Positions 1-8,697 are shown, numbered from the stretch's first letter. The stretch is 55,564 nt of DNA from Candidatus Rokuibacteriota bacterium (GCA_003220495.1 QHSP01000042.1:1-55564); one strand, 5' to 3'. Translations and numbers: made by a program. The notes: generated by a model from the sequence alone, not told the origin.

Positions 1-371
1 TCAGCCTTGTAGAGGACATAGTCCATCGCGCGGAAGGACGCCTCGTTATAGACCCCCGGTCCGGACTGGAGCGCCGTCGCCTGGCCCGGGTCGTCGAAGA
101 ACCCCCAGGCCCGGAAGACGGTGAAGCCCAGGCTTTGGGCCATGGTCATGGTTTCGTCCGTGTAGTTGGTCGCGCCCCAGGTAGCGGCGGGGACCAGGTA
201 ATAGGCGTTGCTGCCCACGAAATAGAAGGGCCGACCATTCAACACGAACTGCCCGCCACTGGCCGAGACGAACCCCGAGTTGGCGGCCTGCGCCGGCGCG
301 GCCGTGGCGAGGAGCAGCGCACCAAAAGCCACGGCGTGGACAGCTGATGCCAGAGCGCTACAACGGGTCAT
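1..371 (-). CDS. GH5 endo-beta-mannanase-like secreted enzyme, N-terminal part (cut by window edge)
   Basis: The ATG at 371 follows an AAGGAG ribosome site and opens a frame that runs off the window, so only the first 123 residues are visible. A signal peptide (about residues 1-30, ending near PAQA) is followed by a stretch typical of GH5 subfamily 7 mannanases: FVLNGRPFYFVGSNAYYL, then VFRAWGFFDD, then ALQSGPGVYNE and FRAMDYV. Members of that family cleave internal beta-1,4-mannosidic bonds. The catalytic glutamates lie beyond the edge and cannot be checked. The gene lies downstream of a second secreted glycanase (664-1878) in a polysaccharide locus, so it may trim or release the cell's own polymer rather than digest food. 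A sigma-54-like site lies about 90 bases upstream. The family assignment is good; the substrate is inference. Confidence 0.8.
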   Translation of the reverse strand, partial: MTRCSALASAVHAVAFGALLLATAAPAQAANSGFVSASGGQFVLNGRPFYFVGSNAYYLVPAATWGATNYTDETMTMAQSLGFTVFRAWGFFDDPGQATALQSGPGVYNEASFRAMDYVLYKA

Positions 372-461
372 GCGACACTCCTTATTCTATTGAACATCGA
401 GTGCCGAGCGACTCGAACCGGTTTCATCCTGCCACGCATTTTACGCCCACGCCCTGGGGCG

Positions 462-477
462 AGCAGGAACGGTGCCA
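462..477 (-). promoter_or_regulatory. sigma-54-like -24/-12 promoter upstream of the GH5 gene
   Basis: On the minus strand the sequence reads TGGCACCGTTCCTGCT, against the consensus TGGCACGRNNNTTGCW. The invariant GG and GC are present at the correct 10-base spacing. The predicted start of transcription is near 450, about 80 bases before the GH5 ATG. The rest of the 372-663 gap holds nothing else I can support. Confidence 0.55.
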
Positions 478-663
478 CGCCATGTCCAGTGCGTCGCCCG
501 AGGAAAAACATTTGCCGGGAAGGTGATTTATGAGCCCCCGGACAAGGCGCGAACGTCGCCAGAACGCGTGGTCGTCGCAGTGTGAGTGTCAGGCTGACCC
601 GACGACCGTCGAGGAGTCGACAAACGTACGCGTCGCCTCGGCCGGCCGGTGACGGGCCCGAGG

Positions 664-1878
664 TCAGCGCGCGTCACCGCTCCGAGAGGGTTCCGACGGT
701 GAATGAGGATCTGCCGAGGCGACGGTGATCGTCGCGGCTGCGTTCCTCCAGAGATAGAGGAGGCGCCAGTCGTTGCTGAAGACCCCGATCTTGACCGTGA
801 ACGTCCCGGCGGCGGCTGAGCCGGGCCAGGTCCAGGCGTAGGTGCGGACCTGCCCCGCGTTGAAGCTCTGCTCGGAGATGGCGTTCTGAGCGACCCTTGT
901 GCCCGCCCCGTCATAGACCTCGATGTCGATGATGCCCGAGCCCGCCGTCGCCGAGGTGACCGGGACCGTGATGGCGATGCTCTGCCCCGGCCGGGCCGTA
1001 TCGGGGCTCACCGAGACGGTCCCGACGGTGAACGAGGGTGACGACGGCGTCGGCGACGGCGAGGGCGCGCGGGAGGGTGAGACCGCTCCCCCGACCGTGA
1101 TGCTGTAGGTGCTCACATTCAGTGTGCCCTTGCCCTTGAAGACCTCCGGCCCGAACTGCACGCTGTCGAGCCACCAGTCTGCGGGGAGGTCGTGGTTGTT
1201 CACGAGCCACTGGGCGAACTGCATGATGCCTAAGGTCGCCCCCTTCAGGTCCGCCGGTTCGTCGAGCAGGAATGTCGCAACCGGGGCTGAGCCACCCTTT
1301 TTCTCGATGACCTTCCACCGGTGCCCGCCGATCGTGGCGTAACCGATGGCCGGGTAGTCCGAGAAGAGCTCGCGGGAGTAGGCCAGCCAGATCATCATCT
1401 CGTAGGCGGGGTGACTCGTGCCGGGGTTGGCGGTCTTGTGGAACCAGATGTCGTAGGAGATGTTCAGTCGACACACGCGGGACCCCCCGCAAGATGAATC
1501 GGGCACGTAGTCGAAGAGCGCTGTCGTGTTGATGGGAGTTCGCGAGGAGAGCTGAATCGGCAACCCAAGCCGTGCGGGCGGAACATGCCAACCCCATTGC
1601 CACCCAAAGATGGCCGCCGCGTAGGTTGTGACGACCCAGTTTTCGCTGCGGTCAAAGTCCCAGCTGGTCGACCAGGATGTGCCGCTGTTGACTGTGATGC
1701 GCTGCCGGCCAGAGGCGCCGCCCTTGTTCCAGTGGTTGTTGAGGACGTAGACCGAGGGCGTCAACTCGATGACACAGCCATCGAACTCGCACTTTTGGGG
1801 GAACTGGGCGCTTTCGCCCTCCACCAAAACAAGCCAGGGCATGGCCGCAAGGGCCACCAAGAGGGTGAAGAGCTTCAC
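664..1878 (-). CDS. Secreted GH12 endoglucanase/xyloglucanase with C-terminal beta-sandwich domain
   Basis: 404 residues. A signal peptide (about 1-24) leads into a GH12 jelly-roll catalytic domain (about 25-265). The nucleophile is probably Glu160 in AYEMMIWLAY and the acid/base Glu245 in FGPEVFKGKGTLNVSTYS; both motifs are characteristic of the family, which cuts beta-1,4-glucans. A Pro/Ser/Thr linker (about 268-285) connects to an immunoglobulin-like or carbohydrate-binding-like domain (about 286-390) that I cannot assign to a numbered CBM family. The start overlaps the stop of the upstream decarboxylase by 4 bases, so translation is probably coupled. Being the last gene of a polysaccharide-modification operon argues for a role in processing the cell's own exopolymer, as in cellulose and other EPS systems that carry their own glycanase. 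That role is inference. Confidence 0.85.
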   Translation of the reverse strand: MKLFTLLVALAAMPWLVLVEGESAQFPQKCEFDGCVIELTPSVYVLNNHWNKGGASGRQRITVNSGTSWSTSWDFDRSENWVVTTYAAAIFGWQWGWHVPPARLGLPIQLSSRTPINTTALFDYVPDSSCGGSRVCRLNISYDIWFHKTANPGTSHPAYEMMIWLAYSRELFSDYPAIGYATIGGHRWKVIEKKGGSAPVATFLLDEPADLKGATLGIMQFAQWLVNNHDLPADWWLDSVQFGPEVFKGKGTLNVSTYSITVGGAVSPSRAPSPSPTPSSPSFTVGTVSVSPDTARPGQSIAITVPVTSATAGSGIIDIEVYDGAGTRVAQNAISEQSFNAGQVRTYAWTWPGSAAAGTFTVKIGVFSNDWRLLYLWRNAAATITVASADPHSPSEPSRSGDAR

Positions 1879-3200
1879 CAGAGCGGGTTCTGGTTGGCGA
1901 GGACGTCGTCCGGCTTCCCGGCTTCGCGCAGCGTGTGCATCTTGCCCCCGTATACGAGCACCTCAGCAGGAGTGGGATGGCTCAGAAAGGCCAGGCTGCT
2001 CGCACTGTAGCCGTACGCGCCGCTCATAAAGACGCCGATCACGTCGCCGGGTGACACGTGCGGGAACGGCAGGTTCTGCGCCAGCGTGTCCAGGGGGGTG
2101 CAACATGGGCCGACGATCGTTGTCCGCTCTTCCACACGGCTGCTCCAGCGGTCGAGAACCGCGATCGGGTACGCCTTGCGCAACACCTGGCCAAAATTCC
2201 CGGTCGCGGTGATGTGATGGTTCATGCCGCCGTCGGTCACGACAAACGTCTTGCCACGCGAGTGCTTGATGTCCACCACGCGCGTGGCATAGATCCCGGC
2301 TTCCGCCACCAGATATCGCCCGAGTTCAATGACGGGCCGAGCGCGCTCCAGCATCGTGTGTTTCCGACATGACTGCACCACGCCTCGGTACCCTTCGGCA
2401 AATGCGTCCAGGTCCAGTTCTGGTAAGTCCTCGAAGTAGGGGACACCAAAGCCGCCACCAAAGTCGATGAACTCGAGCGGCTGTCCCACTTGGGTCGCCA
2501 CATCGCTGGCGGTCTCTACGACATGCGCGCAATGCGCCAGCAGTCCGTCGACATCGAAGATCTGCGTGCCGCCATACACGTGGATCCCGACCACGTGTAG
2601 CCATGCGGACTTCTTTGCGAGCCGGATGGCTTCCGGGATCTGCTCCTCGTCGATGCCGAACTGCTGTGGCCCTCCTCCCATGCGCATGTAGGCGCCTTTG
2701 ACGTGCTTGAGCGGGTTCACGCGAAGACCCAGAGCCGCGCGCTTCCCGGCCGCGGACGCGATGTCCGCCAGGCGCTCGATTTCTCCCAACGATTCGACGT
2801 TGATCGCCTGAATGCCGAGAGAGACCGCGGCGCCCAGTTCCGCATCGGTCTTGCCGGGGCCTGCAAACAAGGTTCGTGACGCAGGGAACCCGGCCCGTTG
2901 CGCCAGGAGCAACTCTCCAATCGAAGCGACCTCGGCGCCTACGCCCTGCCGCGCGATGAGTTGGCACACGCCCAAACTGGGGTTCGCCTTCAATGAGTAA
3001 TAGAGCGACGTCTCCGGCCCCAGCACCGAGGCAACCCGCTGGATCTGGGCGATGATGGCCTCGCCGCTGTAGACGTAGCAGGGGGTGGAGACACGGCGCG
3101 TGATTTCAGCGATTGGCACCCCGGAAATGGACAAGCCATCCTGAGAGATGGCGCCAAGCACCTTGACGAGCCGCGCGAGCTTAGCCTCGGGCCACTCCAT
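1875..3200 (-). CDS. Fold-type III PLP-dependent decarboxylase, exosortase-associated type
   Basis: 441 residues, similar to diaminopimelate and ornithine decarboxylases and closest in style to the pyridoxal-dependent decarboxylase that accompanies exosortase A polysaccharide loci. The cofactor lysine is Lys71 in SLKANP. The GGGFGVPY phosphate-binding glycine loop, ELGRYLV, and the GPCCTPLD/GAYGYS C-terminal active-site elements are all present, so it should be active. The substrate is not evident from sequence. The ATG at 3200 lies 20 bases inside the upstream ligase gene, and the stop overlaps the GH12 start. With the ligase and carrier protein just upstream it plausibly decarboxylates an amino acid, free or tethered to the carrier, to supply an amine used to decorate the polysaccharide. 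That scheme is proposed for exosortase loci but has not been shown here. Confidence 0.85.
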   Translation of the reverse strand: MEWPEAKLARLVKVLGAISQDGLSISGVPIAEITRRVSTPCYVYSGEAIIAQIQRVASVLGPETSLYYSLKANPSLGVCQLIARQGVGAEVASIGELLLAQRAGFPASRTLFAGPGKTDAELGAAVSLGIQAINVESLGEIERLADIASAAGKRAALGLRVNPLKHVKGAYMRMGGGPQQFGIDEEQIPEAIRLAKKSAWLHVVGIHVYGGTQIFDVDGLLAHCAHVVETASDVATQVGQPLEFIDFGGGFGVPYFEDLPELDLDAFAEGYRGVVQSCRKHTMLERARPVIELGRYLVAEAGIYATRVVDIKHSRGKTFVVTDGGMNHHITATGNFGQVLRKAYPIAVLDRWSSRVEERTTIVGPCCTPLDTLAQNLPFPHVSPGDVIGVFMSGAYGYSASSLAFLSHPTPAEVLVYGGKMHTLREAGKPDDVLANQNPLW

Positions 3201-4749
3201 GCTTCAGCGCGCTCCTGTCGATCTTGCCAGAGGGAGTTCGCGGCAACTCGGCAAGGATCTGAACGATTTTTGGTACCACGTAGTGAGGGGCTCGCTGCAA
3301 GCACCCCGCTTTGATTTCCTCCGGTGTGCACGTGAACCCCGACTTGAGAGCCACGACCGCCACGATCTTATGGCCTGACGCTCCATCCTTTTGACCGAAC
3401 ACAGCCGCTTCGGCCACGGGCGGTAAGCCAGAGAGAATATCTTCCACCTCGTGCGGGCTGACTCGGTATCCGTCGCTTTTGATTTGTTCGTCACGCCTTC
3501 CCACAAAGTAGAGAAAGCCGTCTTCCCCCCGTTTGACCAGGTCTCCCGAGTACACCACGCGATCAAGGGTCGGCAGTTCCGGCGATGCGAGCGGATTTGG
3601 CTTGTACACGGCGCGGGTTTTCTCCTCGTCGCCCCAAAAGCCGAGCGCCACGGTCGGCCCTCGATGGACCAGCTCCCCTTCTTCGCCCGGCAGGCATTCC
3701 TCGCCGCGCTCGTTGAGGACCCAGATGTCGGTATTGGGGATCGCGCGACCGATGCACGCTGGTCCTCGATCAATGTGTTCAGGCGGCAGATATGTGGACC
3801 GAAACGCCTCGGTCAGGCCGTACATCAAGTAAAGCTTTGTGCTGGGCAACAAGGACCGGAGCTGCTCGAAGTGCGCCTGCGGAATCATTCCCCCCGAATT
3901 CGTGATGTACCGCAGCTCTGAAAGCGGCTGGCGCTCCAGGCTGCGCCGGTTCTGCAGGAGCAGCGTCCACACCGGTGGCATGCCAGCGAGCCCGGTGATC
4001 CGCTCTTGACGGAGGGTTTTCAGCATATCCCCGGGCAGGAGAGACCGCGGGAGGACGAGCGTTCCTCCCACGCGGACCATCGTCGTGAGCTGGCTGAGAC
4101 CGTAGTCAGAACTGAACGGAAGGACGCTCAGCACACGGTCGGAAAAGGTGTTCTCCAGGTAGAGGGAGACAATCTGAGCGCCAGCGACCAGATTGCGGTG
4201 GGACAGCATGACGCCCTTCGGCCCGCCCGTAGAGCCGGACGTGTAAATAATGCTGGCGAGGTCGGTTTCAATCGCTGGCGTCTCCAGGGAACCGCTGGAG
4301 ATACTTCCGAGGGCTTCCTCGAAGGACACGGACCGTTTCGCCCAGGCAAGCGCCGTGGCCGAGTGCGTGAGAAACACGGTCTCCACCTCTGGTAGCGCGG
4401 AGCCTTCGAGCTTGGCCGGATCGCTCACCAGCATCCGCATACCGCAGTTGCGCATGATGTGGGCGACCTGGGGTTCTTTGAGCAACGGATTCATGCTGAC
4501 AAAGCAGCCCCCTGCCTGCGCGACAGCGAAGATGCTCACCACCGCGTCCAGAGACTTCTCCAGATACACCCCGACCCGATCCCCTCGCCGGAGGCCGGCC
4601 TTCCTCAGCGCATGAGCGAAGAGGGCGGTCCGCCGCAGCAAGTCGCCGTGGGTGCACCGTTCCCCATCAGCCACGACCGCCACCGCGTCGGGTCGTTGCT
4701 CTGCCGCGTTCCGGAGGAGGTGGAACAGGGTGAATTCGGCCAAGCTCAT
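3181..4749 (-). CDS. AMP-forming acyl/aminoacyl ligase, exosortase-associated type
   Basis: 522-residue member of the adenylate-forming (ANL) family. Core motifs are YTSGSTGGPKG (169-179), YGLTEAF for adenine binding, YSGDLVKR and GRRDEQIKSDGYRV at the hinge, and PRTPSGKIDR carrying the catalytic lysine near the C-terminus, so both adenylation and thioester formation look intact. The enzyme would activate a carboxylic or amino acid with ATP and load it onto the pantetheine arm of a carrier. The obvious partner is the acyl carrier protein encoded immediately upstream, whose stop overlaps this start by 4 bases. It matches the AMP-forming ligase commonly found with exosortase A systems. Substrate specificity cannot be read from the sequence. 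Confidence 0.87.
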   Translation of the reverse strand: MSLAEFTLFHLLRNAAEQRPDAVAVVADGERCTHGDLLRRTALFAHALRKAGLRRGDRVGVYLEKSLDAVVSIFAVAQAGGCFVSMNPLLKEPQVAHIMRNCGMRMLVSDPAKLEGSALPEVETVFLTHSATALAWAKRSVSFEEALGSISSGSLETPAIETDLASIIYTSGSTGGPKGVMLSHRNLVAGAQIVSLYLENTFSDRVLSVLPFSSDYGLSQLTTMVRVGGTLVLPRSLLPGDMLKTLRQERITGLAGMPPVWTLLLQNRRSLERQPLSELRYITNSGGMIPQAHFEQLRSLLPSTKLYLMYGLTEAFRSTYLPPEHIDRGPACIGRAIPNTDIWVLNERGEECLPGEEGELVHRGPTVALGFWGDEEKTRAVYKPNPLASPELPTLDRVVYSGDLVKRGEDGFLYFVGRRDEQIKSDGYRVSPHEVEDILSGLPPVAEAAVFGQKDGASGHKIVAVVALKSGFTCTPEEIKAGCLQRAPHYVVPKIVQILAELPRTPSGKIDRSALKHGVARG

Positions 4750-5060
4750 TCTGCCTCCAACTTCCGCTCCACGAGGGTGGCGATCGAGGATATCGAGCGG
4801 AAATTGTGCTCGTTGACCTCTTCGGGGTCGATCTCGATCCCAAACTTCTCGCCGAGAAACATGACCAACTCTACGGCTTCGAGTGATGTGAGGTAGCCGT
4901 TCTGGATGAGCGGCGTGTCAGCCGCGACCTCGTGGCCACTTCCCTTCGCGAGCTGTGTCGTGATGCAGGCATGGATTACCGCAATCACCTCCGTGCGGGG
5001 TGATCTCGACGTGCGCTCGCTCGACGTGGGCCGACGCGGCCCATCGCTAGATGAATGCAT
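4746..5060 (-). CDS. Acyl carrier protein, exosortase-locus type
   Basis: 104 residues from the ATG at 5060. I prefer this start to a much longer upstream one because the extra N-terminus would be low-complexity read-through of the preceding gene. The carrier fold covers about residues 25-100. The pantetheine attachment serine is in NGYLTSLEAVEL, so the usual Asp-Ser-Leu reads Thr-Ser-Leu. The following helix (LVMFLGEKFGIEID) and the acidic EEVNEHNF loop are typical. A basic 20-residue N-terminal tail precedes the fold. It overlaps the upstream GNAT gene by 14 bases and the ligase by 4. It presumably carries the acid activated by the ligase to the decarboxylase or the GNAT transferase. Confidence 0.82.
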   Translation of the reverse strand: MHSSSDGPRRPTSSERTSRSPRTEVIAVIHACITTQLAKGSGHEVAADTPLIQNGYLTSLEAVELVMFLGEKFGIEIDPEEVNEHNFRSISSIATLVERKLEAE

Positions 5061-6165
5061 GGCTCGCCTCGCTGTCTCCAAAGCTGTAATTCCAGGCGCC
5101 TGGTCGTGTCGCAATGGTCTGTATGCCCGGGTCAGCGAACTTGACCGACAGCACAAAGTCGCCTCGCCGGATGAACCCCAACCGGCGCAAGTCGGGCACG
5201 GGCATGGCACCAGGGCTCGCAAAATAGCGGACTGTCCACGCGCCCTCGGCGCGAAGCCGCTTGACGGCGTACCGCATGAGGGAGATCGGGACCTCGACAC
5301 CTGCTTCCGGCAGCGCCAGCAGGTCCAAGATCAGCCCCCGGTGAGTCTCCACTGAGAGATGGAAGACCACGTATCCCAGAAGGTTCCCGCCCCCGTCGGT
5401 CACAACTGCAATCTCTCGTGTGGGGTGCGGCGATGTCGGACCATAGCGCCACTGCAGGAACCTCAAGTCTCTGACCGGCATGGCCGGCGCACGCTGCGAG
5501 ATCCGTAAGAAAAACTTCTCGAGCCGGCGGTCAAACTCTCGAAGCGGCTCCACGTGGAGCGCATTCCGACCAGCCAGCCGAACGGTATCTCTAAGACCCA
5601 GCGCGCCCGTCAGCAGCCACTGAGCCAGGAGCGGCACACGATTGAGCCTCTCGTGTTGGCGCAGCGCGCGGCCGTCGAGCACTTTGACGTAACCTACGAG
5701 GCGTCCTGCTCGTTTGGCGCCCAACCATTCCGTCACCTTGATGGTGGATGGAACGTCATCCGCGCTGACACAGTTCGCGCACGTGCGAAAGAACTGGTGC
5801 ATGAGTTGAAGGCCGTAGAACCTGTATTCCGGATCGACCATATAGTCCGCAGGTGTATGCGCAGTGAGCGTGGTCCCGCCAATTCGGTAAGCAAGGGGGA
5901 CAGTGTTCAGAAAACCGACGACACGGTCGTTGTCGACAAGCACCCACTTCGCACCACCGTCGAAAAAGAGATCGTTCTCACGCCCCCACTCCCAACGCGC
6001 TTCAAATCCCACCCGTGATCGTTCCGAAAAGATCTTGCCGTACAGCTCATACACCTGCTGGCGATGGCGTATCTGAAATGGCATGATCCGCACCTGCTTA
6101 CTCGAGTGCGGCCCGGCCCCTGGCTCGCCTTGCTTGCCCACGGCTTCGTCGATGGACTTCAGCAT
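5047..6165 (-). CDS. GNAT-fold acyl/aminoacyl transferase-like protein
   Basis: 372 residues from the ATG at 6165. An earlier in-frame start at 6243 would overlap the methyltransferase by 59 bases and add an unstructured leader, so I reject it. The N-terminal half has a GNAT-like pattern (WVLVDNDRVVGFLNTVPL, then the YMVDPEYRFYGLQLMHQFF helix), and a second GNAT-like half follows (AVVTDGGGNLLGYVVFHL, LLALPEAG, FASPGAMPVPDLRRLGF). It is therefore a double-GNAT protein of the kind seen beside carrier proteins in exosortase polysaccharide loci. A role in moving the carrier-bound group onto a sugar is inference. The 3' end overlaps the ACP start. A second, sequence-distinct GNAT protein sits beside an ACP at 18064-18951. 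Confidence 0.68.
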   Translation of the reverse strand: MLKSIDEAVGKQGEPGAGPHSSKQVRIMPFQIRHRQQVYELYGKIFSERSRVGFEARWEWGRENDLFFDGGAKWVLVDNDRVVGFLNTVPLAYRIGGTTLTAHTPADYMVDPEYRFYGLQLMHQFFRTCANCVSADDVPSTIKVTEWLGAKRAGRLVGYVKVLDGRALRQHERLNRVPLLAQWLLTGALGLRDTVRLAGRNALHVEPLREFDRRLEKFFLRISQRAPAMPVRDLRFLQWRYGPTSPHPTREIAVVTDGGGNLLGYVVFHLSVETHRGLILDLLALPEAGVEVPISLMRYAVKRLRAEGAWTVRYFASPGAMPVPDLRRLGFIRRGDFVLSVKFADPGIQTIATRPGAWNYSFGDSEASHAFI

Positions 6166-6184
6166 CACATGCCCCGACGAGCGA

Positions 6185-7102
6185 TCAGACGGATCCGACC
6201 GTGCCGGGTTTACCGAGAGGGAGACGCGGGATGGCCGGACCAACCTGAATCATCACTCGGCGGCTTTTTTGTCCCAGCACCCAAAAGAAAGAGCCGTCCG
6301 TCCGTGGCGACTCGTCGGCAAGGACGTCGATTTCAACACATCCCAACTCTCCCAGCCTACGAACAACCCGACGGGGAGATAGTGTTGCGCCGTGCCAGGT
6401 CTTCAAGTTCCCCAAGAATGCAGTGGGCTGCTTGACGGTCGCCCGAGCGTCAGGGCGTCGGCGAAGTCTCTCCGAAATTCGAGATACGGCATGGTAGGCG
6501 GCACGGACGTGCGGGCGAATGGCTCCGGGAAGTGCAATCAGAGTCCTGGCCTTCAGGGGAATACTCTTCCGCAGATGCAACTGAAAGAGGCCTCCCGGTT
6601 TGAGCACCCTGTACACCTCTGGAAGGTATCCAAGAGCGATCTGGTCGTTGGGCACATAGCCCAGCACGTTATAGGAGAAGCAAAAGTCAAAATAGCCATC
6701 GGGGAGGCCCGATAGATCGTAGCCGTTTCCGAGAACAAACTTAGCCTCGCGAATTCGGCATAGGGCGAGTCCACGTTCGATCATCGTTGGCGAAACGTCG
6801 ACGCCCCAGATCTCGCCAAAACCCAACGCGTGGAATCCCGGGAACAACCTCCCGATTCCACACCCTAATTCGAGCATCCGCTTGCCGGACGCGCGAAACG
6901 ACGATCGCTCGAGGGCCGGTGAGGTCAACGTGATCGCGTGAGCTTTCCCCTCTTCATAGAATGCACCAAGGTCGCCATCGGTGTTCCAGCCATCATCGTT
7001 CCAGCAGATGTACCGGAGATCGCCCCTGACGCGCTCATCCCAATCATCTCGCATCGTCTGTTCCCACGAGGACCTTCTAGCCGCTGATCGCTCATGTTCC
7101 AT
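6185..7102 (-). CDS. Class I SAM-dependent methyltransferase
   Basis: 305 residues from the ATG at 7102, which has a GAGAGAGG ribosome site 7 bases upstream; a start at 7156 is also open. The SAM-binding motif I is LELGCGIGRLFPGF, followed by the acidic WGVDVSP strand, a DFCFSYNVLGYVP motif and a VLKPGGLFQLHL post-motif, all of the Methyltransf_11 type. It probably methylates a sugar or sugar precursor. It is the first gene of the operon that continues with GNAT, ACP, ligase, decarboxylase and GH12, and a sigma-54-like site lies about 95 bases upstream. The C-terminal 90 residues after the fold are basic and not assigned. Confidence 0.8.
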   Translation of the reverse strand: MEHERSAARRSSWEQTMRDDWDERVRGDLRYICWNDDGWNTDGDLGAFYEEGKAHAITLTSPALERSSFRASGKRMLELGCGIGRLFPGFHALGFGEIWGVDVSPTMIERGLALCRIREAKFVLGNGYDLSGLPDGYFDFCFSYNVLGYVPNDQIALGYLPEVYRVLKPGGLFQLHLRKSIPLKARTLIALPGAIRPHVRAAYHAVSRISERLRRRPDARATVKQPTAFLGNLKTWHGATLSPRRVVRRLGELGCVEIDVLADESPRTDGSFFWVLGQKSRRVMIQVGPAIPRLPLGKPGTVGSV

Positions 7103-7195
7103 CCAGCGCCTCTCTCTCGAACTCGTCGGCACCCAGCCCACGCCGTTAAGCCCCAAGGCGCGGGCCCTGCGGGCGTTAATCAGACGCTTCGCTAT

Positions 7196-7211
7196 CGCAA
7201 GAGCGGTGCCA
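7196..7211 (-). promoter_or_regulatory. sigma-54-like promoter of the methyltransferase-to-GH12 operon
   Basis: On the minus strand the site reads TGGCACCGCTCTTGCG, matching 14 of 16 consensus positions including TGGCAC, TTGC and the correct 10-base spacing between GG and GC. The predicted transcription start is near 7185, giving a leader of about 80 bases before the ATG at 7102. This is the best of the four sites found in the locus. Confidence 0.65.
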
Positions 7212-7375
7212 CGAGGGAAACTGGCCGCAACCCGCTGCGTCGCGGCCCCGGCCGTTCACTCCATTGGCAAAATTCTCCGGAATGGCTGAAACAATTGCCG
7301 ACCCGGCGTGCTCCGGACGGAGGCGATCTGCCGGGGAAGGGCTTGAACTGGGTCCGCCGGGACGGTCGCCGGCCA

Positions 7376-7391
7376 TGGCAAGGCGCTTGCG
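7376..7391 (+). promoter_or_regulatory. sigma-54-like promoter of the GT4 gene
   Basis: The plus strand reads TGGCAAGGCGCTTGCG, matching 14 of 16 consensus positions with correct spacing. The predicted transcription start is near 7402, about 70 bases before the ATG at 7471. It lies roughly 165 bases from the oppositely directed site at 7196-7211, so the 7103-7470 gap (368 bases, otherwise empty) looks like a divergent control region where one bound activator could serve both sides. Confidence 0.58.
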
Positions 7392-7470
7392 TGCCGCAGG
7401 TACGATGAACGTGGCGGCTTGCCGGCAGATCGGACCGATCCAGGCGTCGTCGCCGCCGCGCGAGCCCGGC

Positions 7471-8697
7471 ATGGAGATCTTGGTCTGCGCCCCGTACCCG
7501 CCGTACCCGCCCCGCTTCGGCGGTGCGACGCGGATGTTTCACTTGATCCGCGTCCTCGCCCGGGATCACCGGGTGACCCTGCTCTGCTTGGCCTCCGCGG
7601 AGGAGGCCGCCGCCCTCGGGCCGCTTCGGGAGATCTGCGCCGCCGTTCACACGGTCGAGCCGCCGCCGGGTGCCCGGTGGAAGCGGCTCTACCAGCTCCG
7701 GTCTATCCTGGAGCGGCGCGTCTACGCCTCTCACGTGTACTACTCCGTCGAGATTGCGTCGCGCCTCGCGGCACTCCTCGCGCGTCACAAGTTCGATATC
7801 GCCCAGATCGAGTTCGGAGACATCGCCGGCCACTACGCCGTGCCTGACACTGTTCTCCGCGTCGTCGACGAGCACAACGTCGAATACCTCCTGCTCGAGC
7901 GCACGTGGCGTCAAGAGGCAAACCCGCTCCGCCGGCTCTACAACCGGCTCCAGGCCGAGTGGCTCCGACGCGCCGAGCTGACGAGCTGCCGGAATGCGGA
8001 CGCGATCTTGACGACCTCGGCCATCGATCGCGACGTGCTGGCTCAGGACGTCCCTAGTGTCCCGATCCGGGTCGTCCCGAACGGTGTCGACACCGCCTTC
8101 TTCACGCCGGGCAGCGACCCGGTCGATCCGAACCGGCTCGTTTTCACGGGCGCCATCGACTACCGCCCGAACACCGACGGCGTGCTCCATTTCTGTGCCG
8201 AGATCCTGCCGAGGATCCACGCAGCGGAACCCGAGGCTACGTTCGCCATCGTCGGCCGGAATCCCCCCCGGCAGGTCCGCCGTTTGGCCGACCGGGTGCT
8301 GGTCACGGGAACCGTCCCGGACGTCCGGCCCTGGATGCGCCAGGCGGCGGTGTTCGTGGTCCCTCTGCGGGTCGGAAGCGGCACGCGGCTGAAGATCCTC
8401 GAGGCGATGGCGACTGGCTGCGCAGTGGTGTCCACGTCGGTCGGCTGCGAGGGGCTCGAGGTGACGCCCGGGGGCGACATCTTGATCGGGGACACGCCCG
8501 AAGCGTTCGCCGAGCAGGTCGTCCGATGCCTCCGCGACCCCGGTCTCCGTGCGCGACTCGGCGCGCAGGGGCGGGCCCTCGTGGAGCGGCGCTACCGCTG
8601 GGAGGCGATTGGCGAGGAGCTCACCGCGTTCTACCGGGAGCTGTGCAAGGCTCGCGTCGCCGTCCCGCGCCACGCCGGGCCGACCACCATCGCATGA
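7471..8697 (+). CDS. GT4-family glycosyltransferase (exosortase/EPS type)
   Basis: 408 residues from the ATG at 7471; the frame is open further upstream but the earlier residues are not protein-like. The N-terminal Rossmann domain begins MEILVCAPYPPYPP and FGGATRMFHLIRVLA, which fits the sugar transferases found in PEP-CTERM/exosortase loci. VVPNGVDTAFF links to the C-terminal GT-B domain, which has the retaining-enzyme motif region PLRVGSGTRLKILEAMATG and the glutamate-bearing SVGCEGLEV loop. It would transfer a sugar from an NDP-sugar to the lipid-linked polysaccharide intermediate at the inner membrane. It stands alone on the plus strand between two minus-strand operons and converges on the pseudoenzyme gene with a 30-base gap. 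Confidence 0.85.
   Translation: MEILVCAPYPPYPPRFGGATRMFHLIRVLARDHRVTLLCLASAEEAAALGPLREICAAVHTVEPPPGARWKRLYQLRSILERRVYASHVYYSVEIASRLAALLARHKFDIAQIEFGDIAGHYAVPDTVLRVVDEHNVEYLLLERTWRQEANPLRRLYNRLQAEWLRRAELTSCRNADAILTTSAIDRDVLAQDVPSVPIRVVPNGVDTAFFTPGSDPVDPNRLVFTGAIDYRPNTDGVLHFCAEILPRIHAAEPEATFAIVGRNPPRQVRRLADRVLVTGTVPDVRPWMRQAAVFVVPLRVGSGTRLKILEAMATGCAVVSTSVGCEGLEVTPGGDILIGDTPEAFAEQVVRCLRDPGLRARLGAQGRALVERRYRWEAIGEELTAFYRELCKARVAVPRHAGPTTIA

Noticed and set aside
5047-6243. Earlier start for the GNAT gene at 6243
   Set aside because: It would overlap the methyltransferase by 59 bases and add a leader without structure; the ATG at 6165 fits better.
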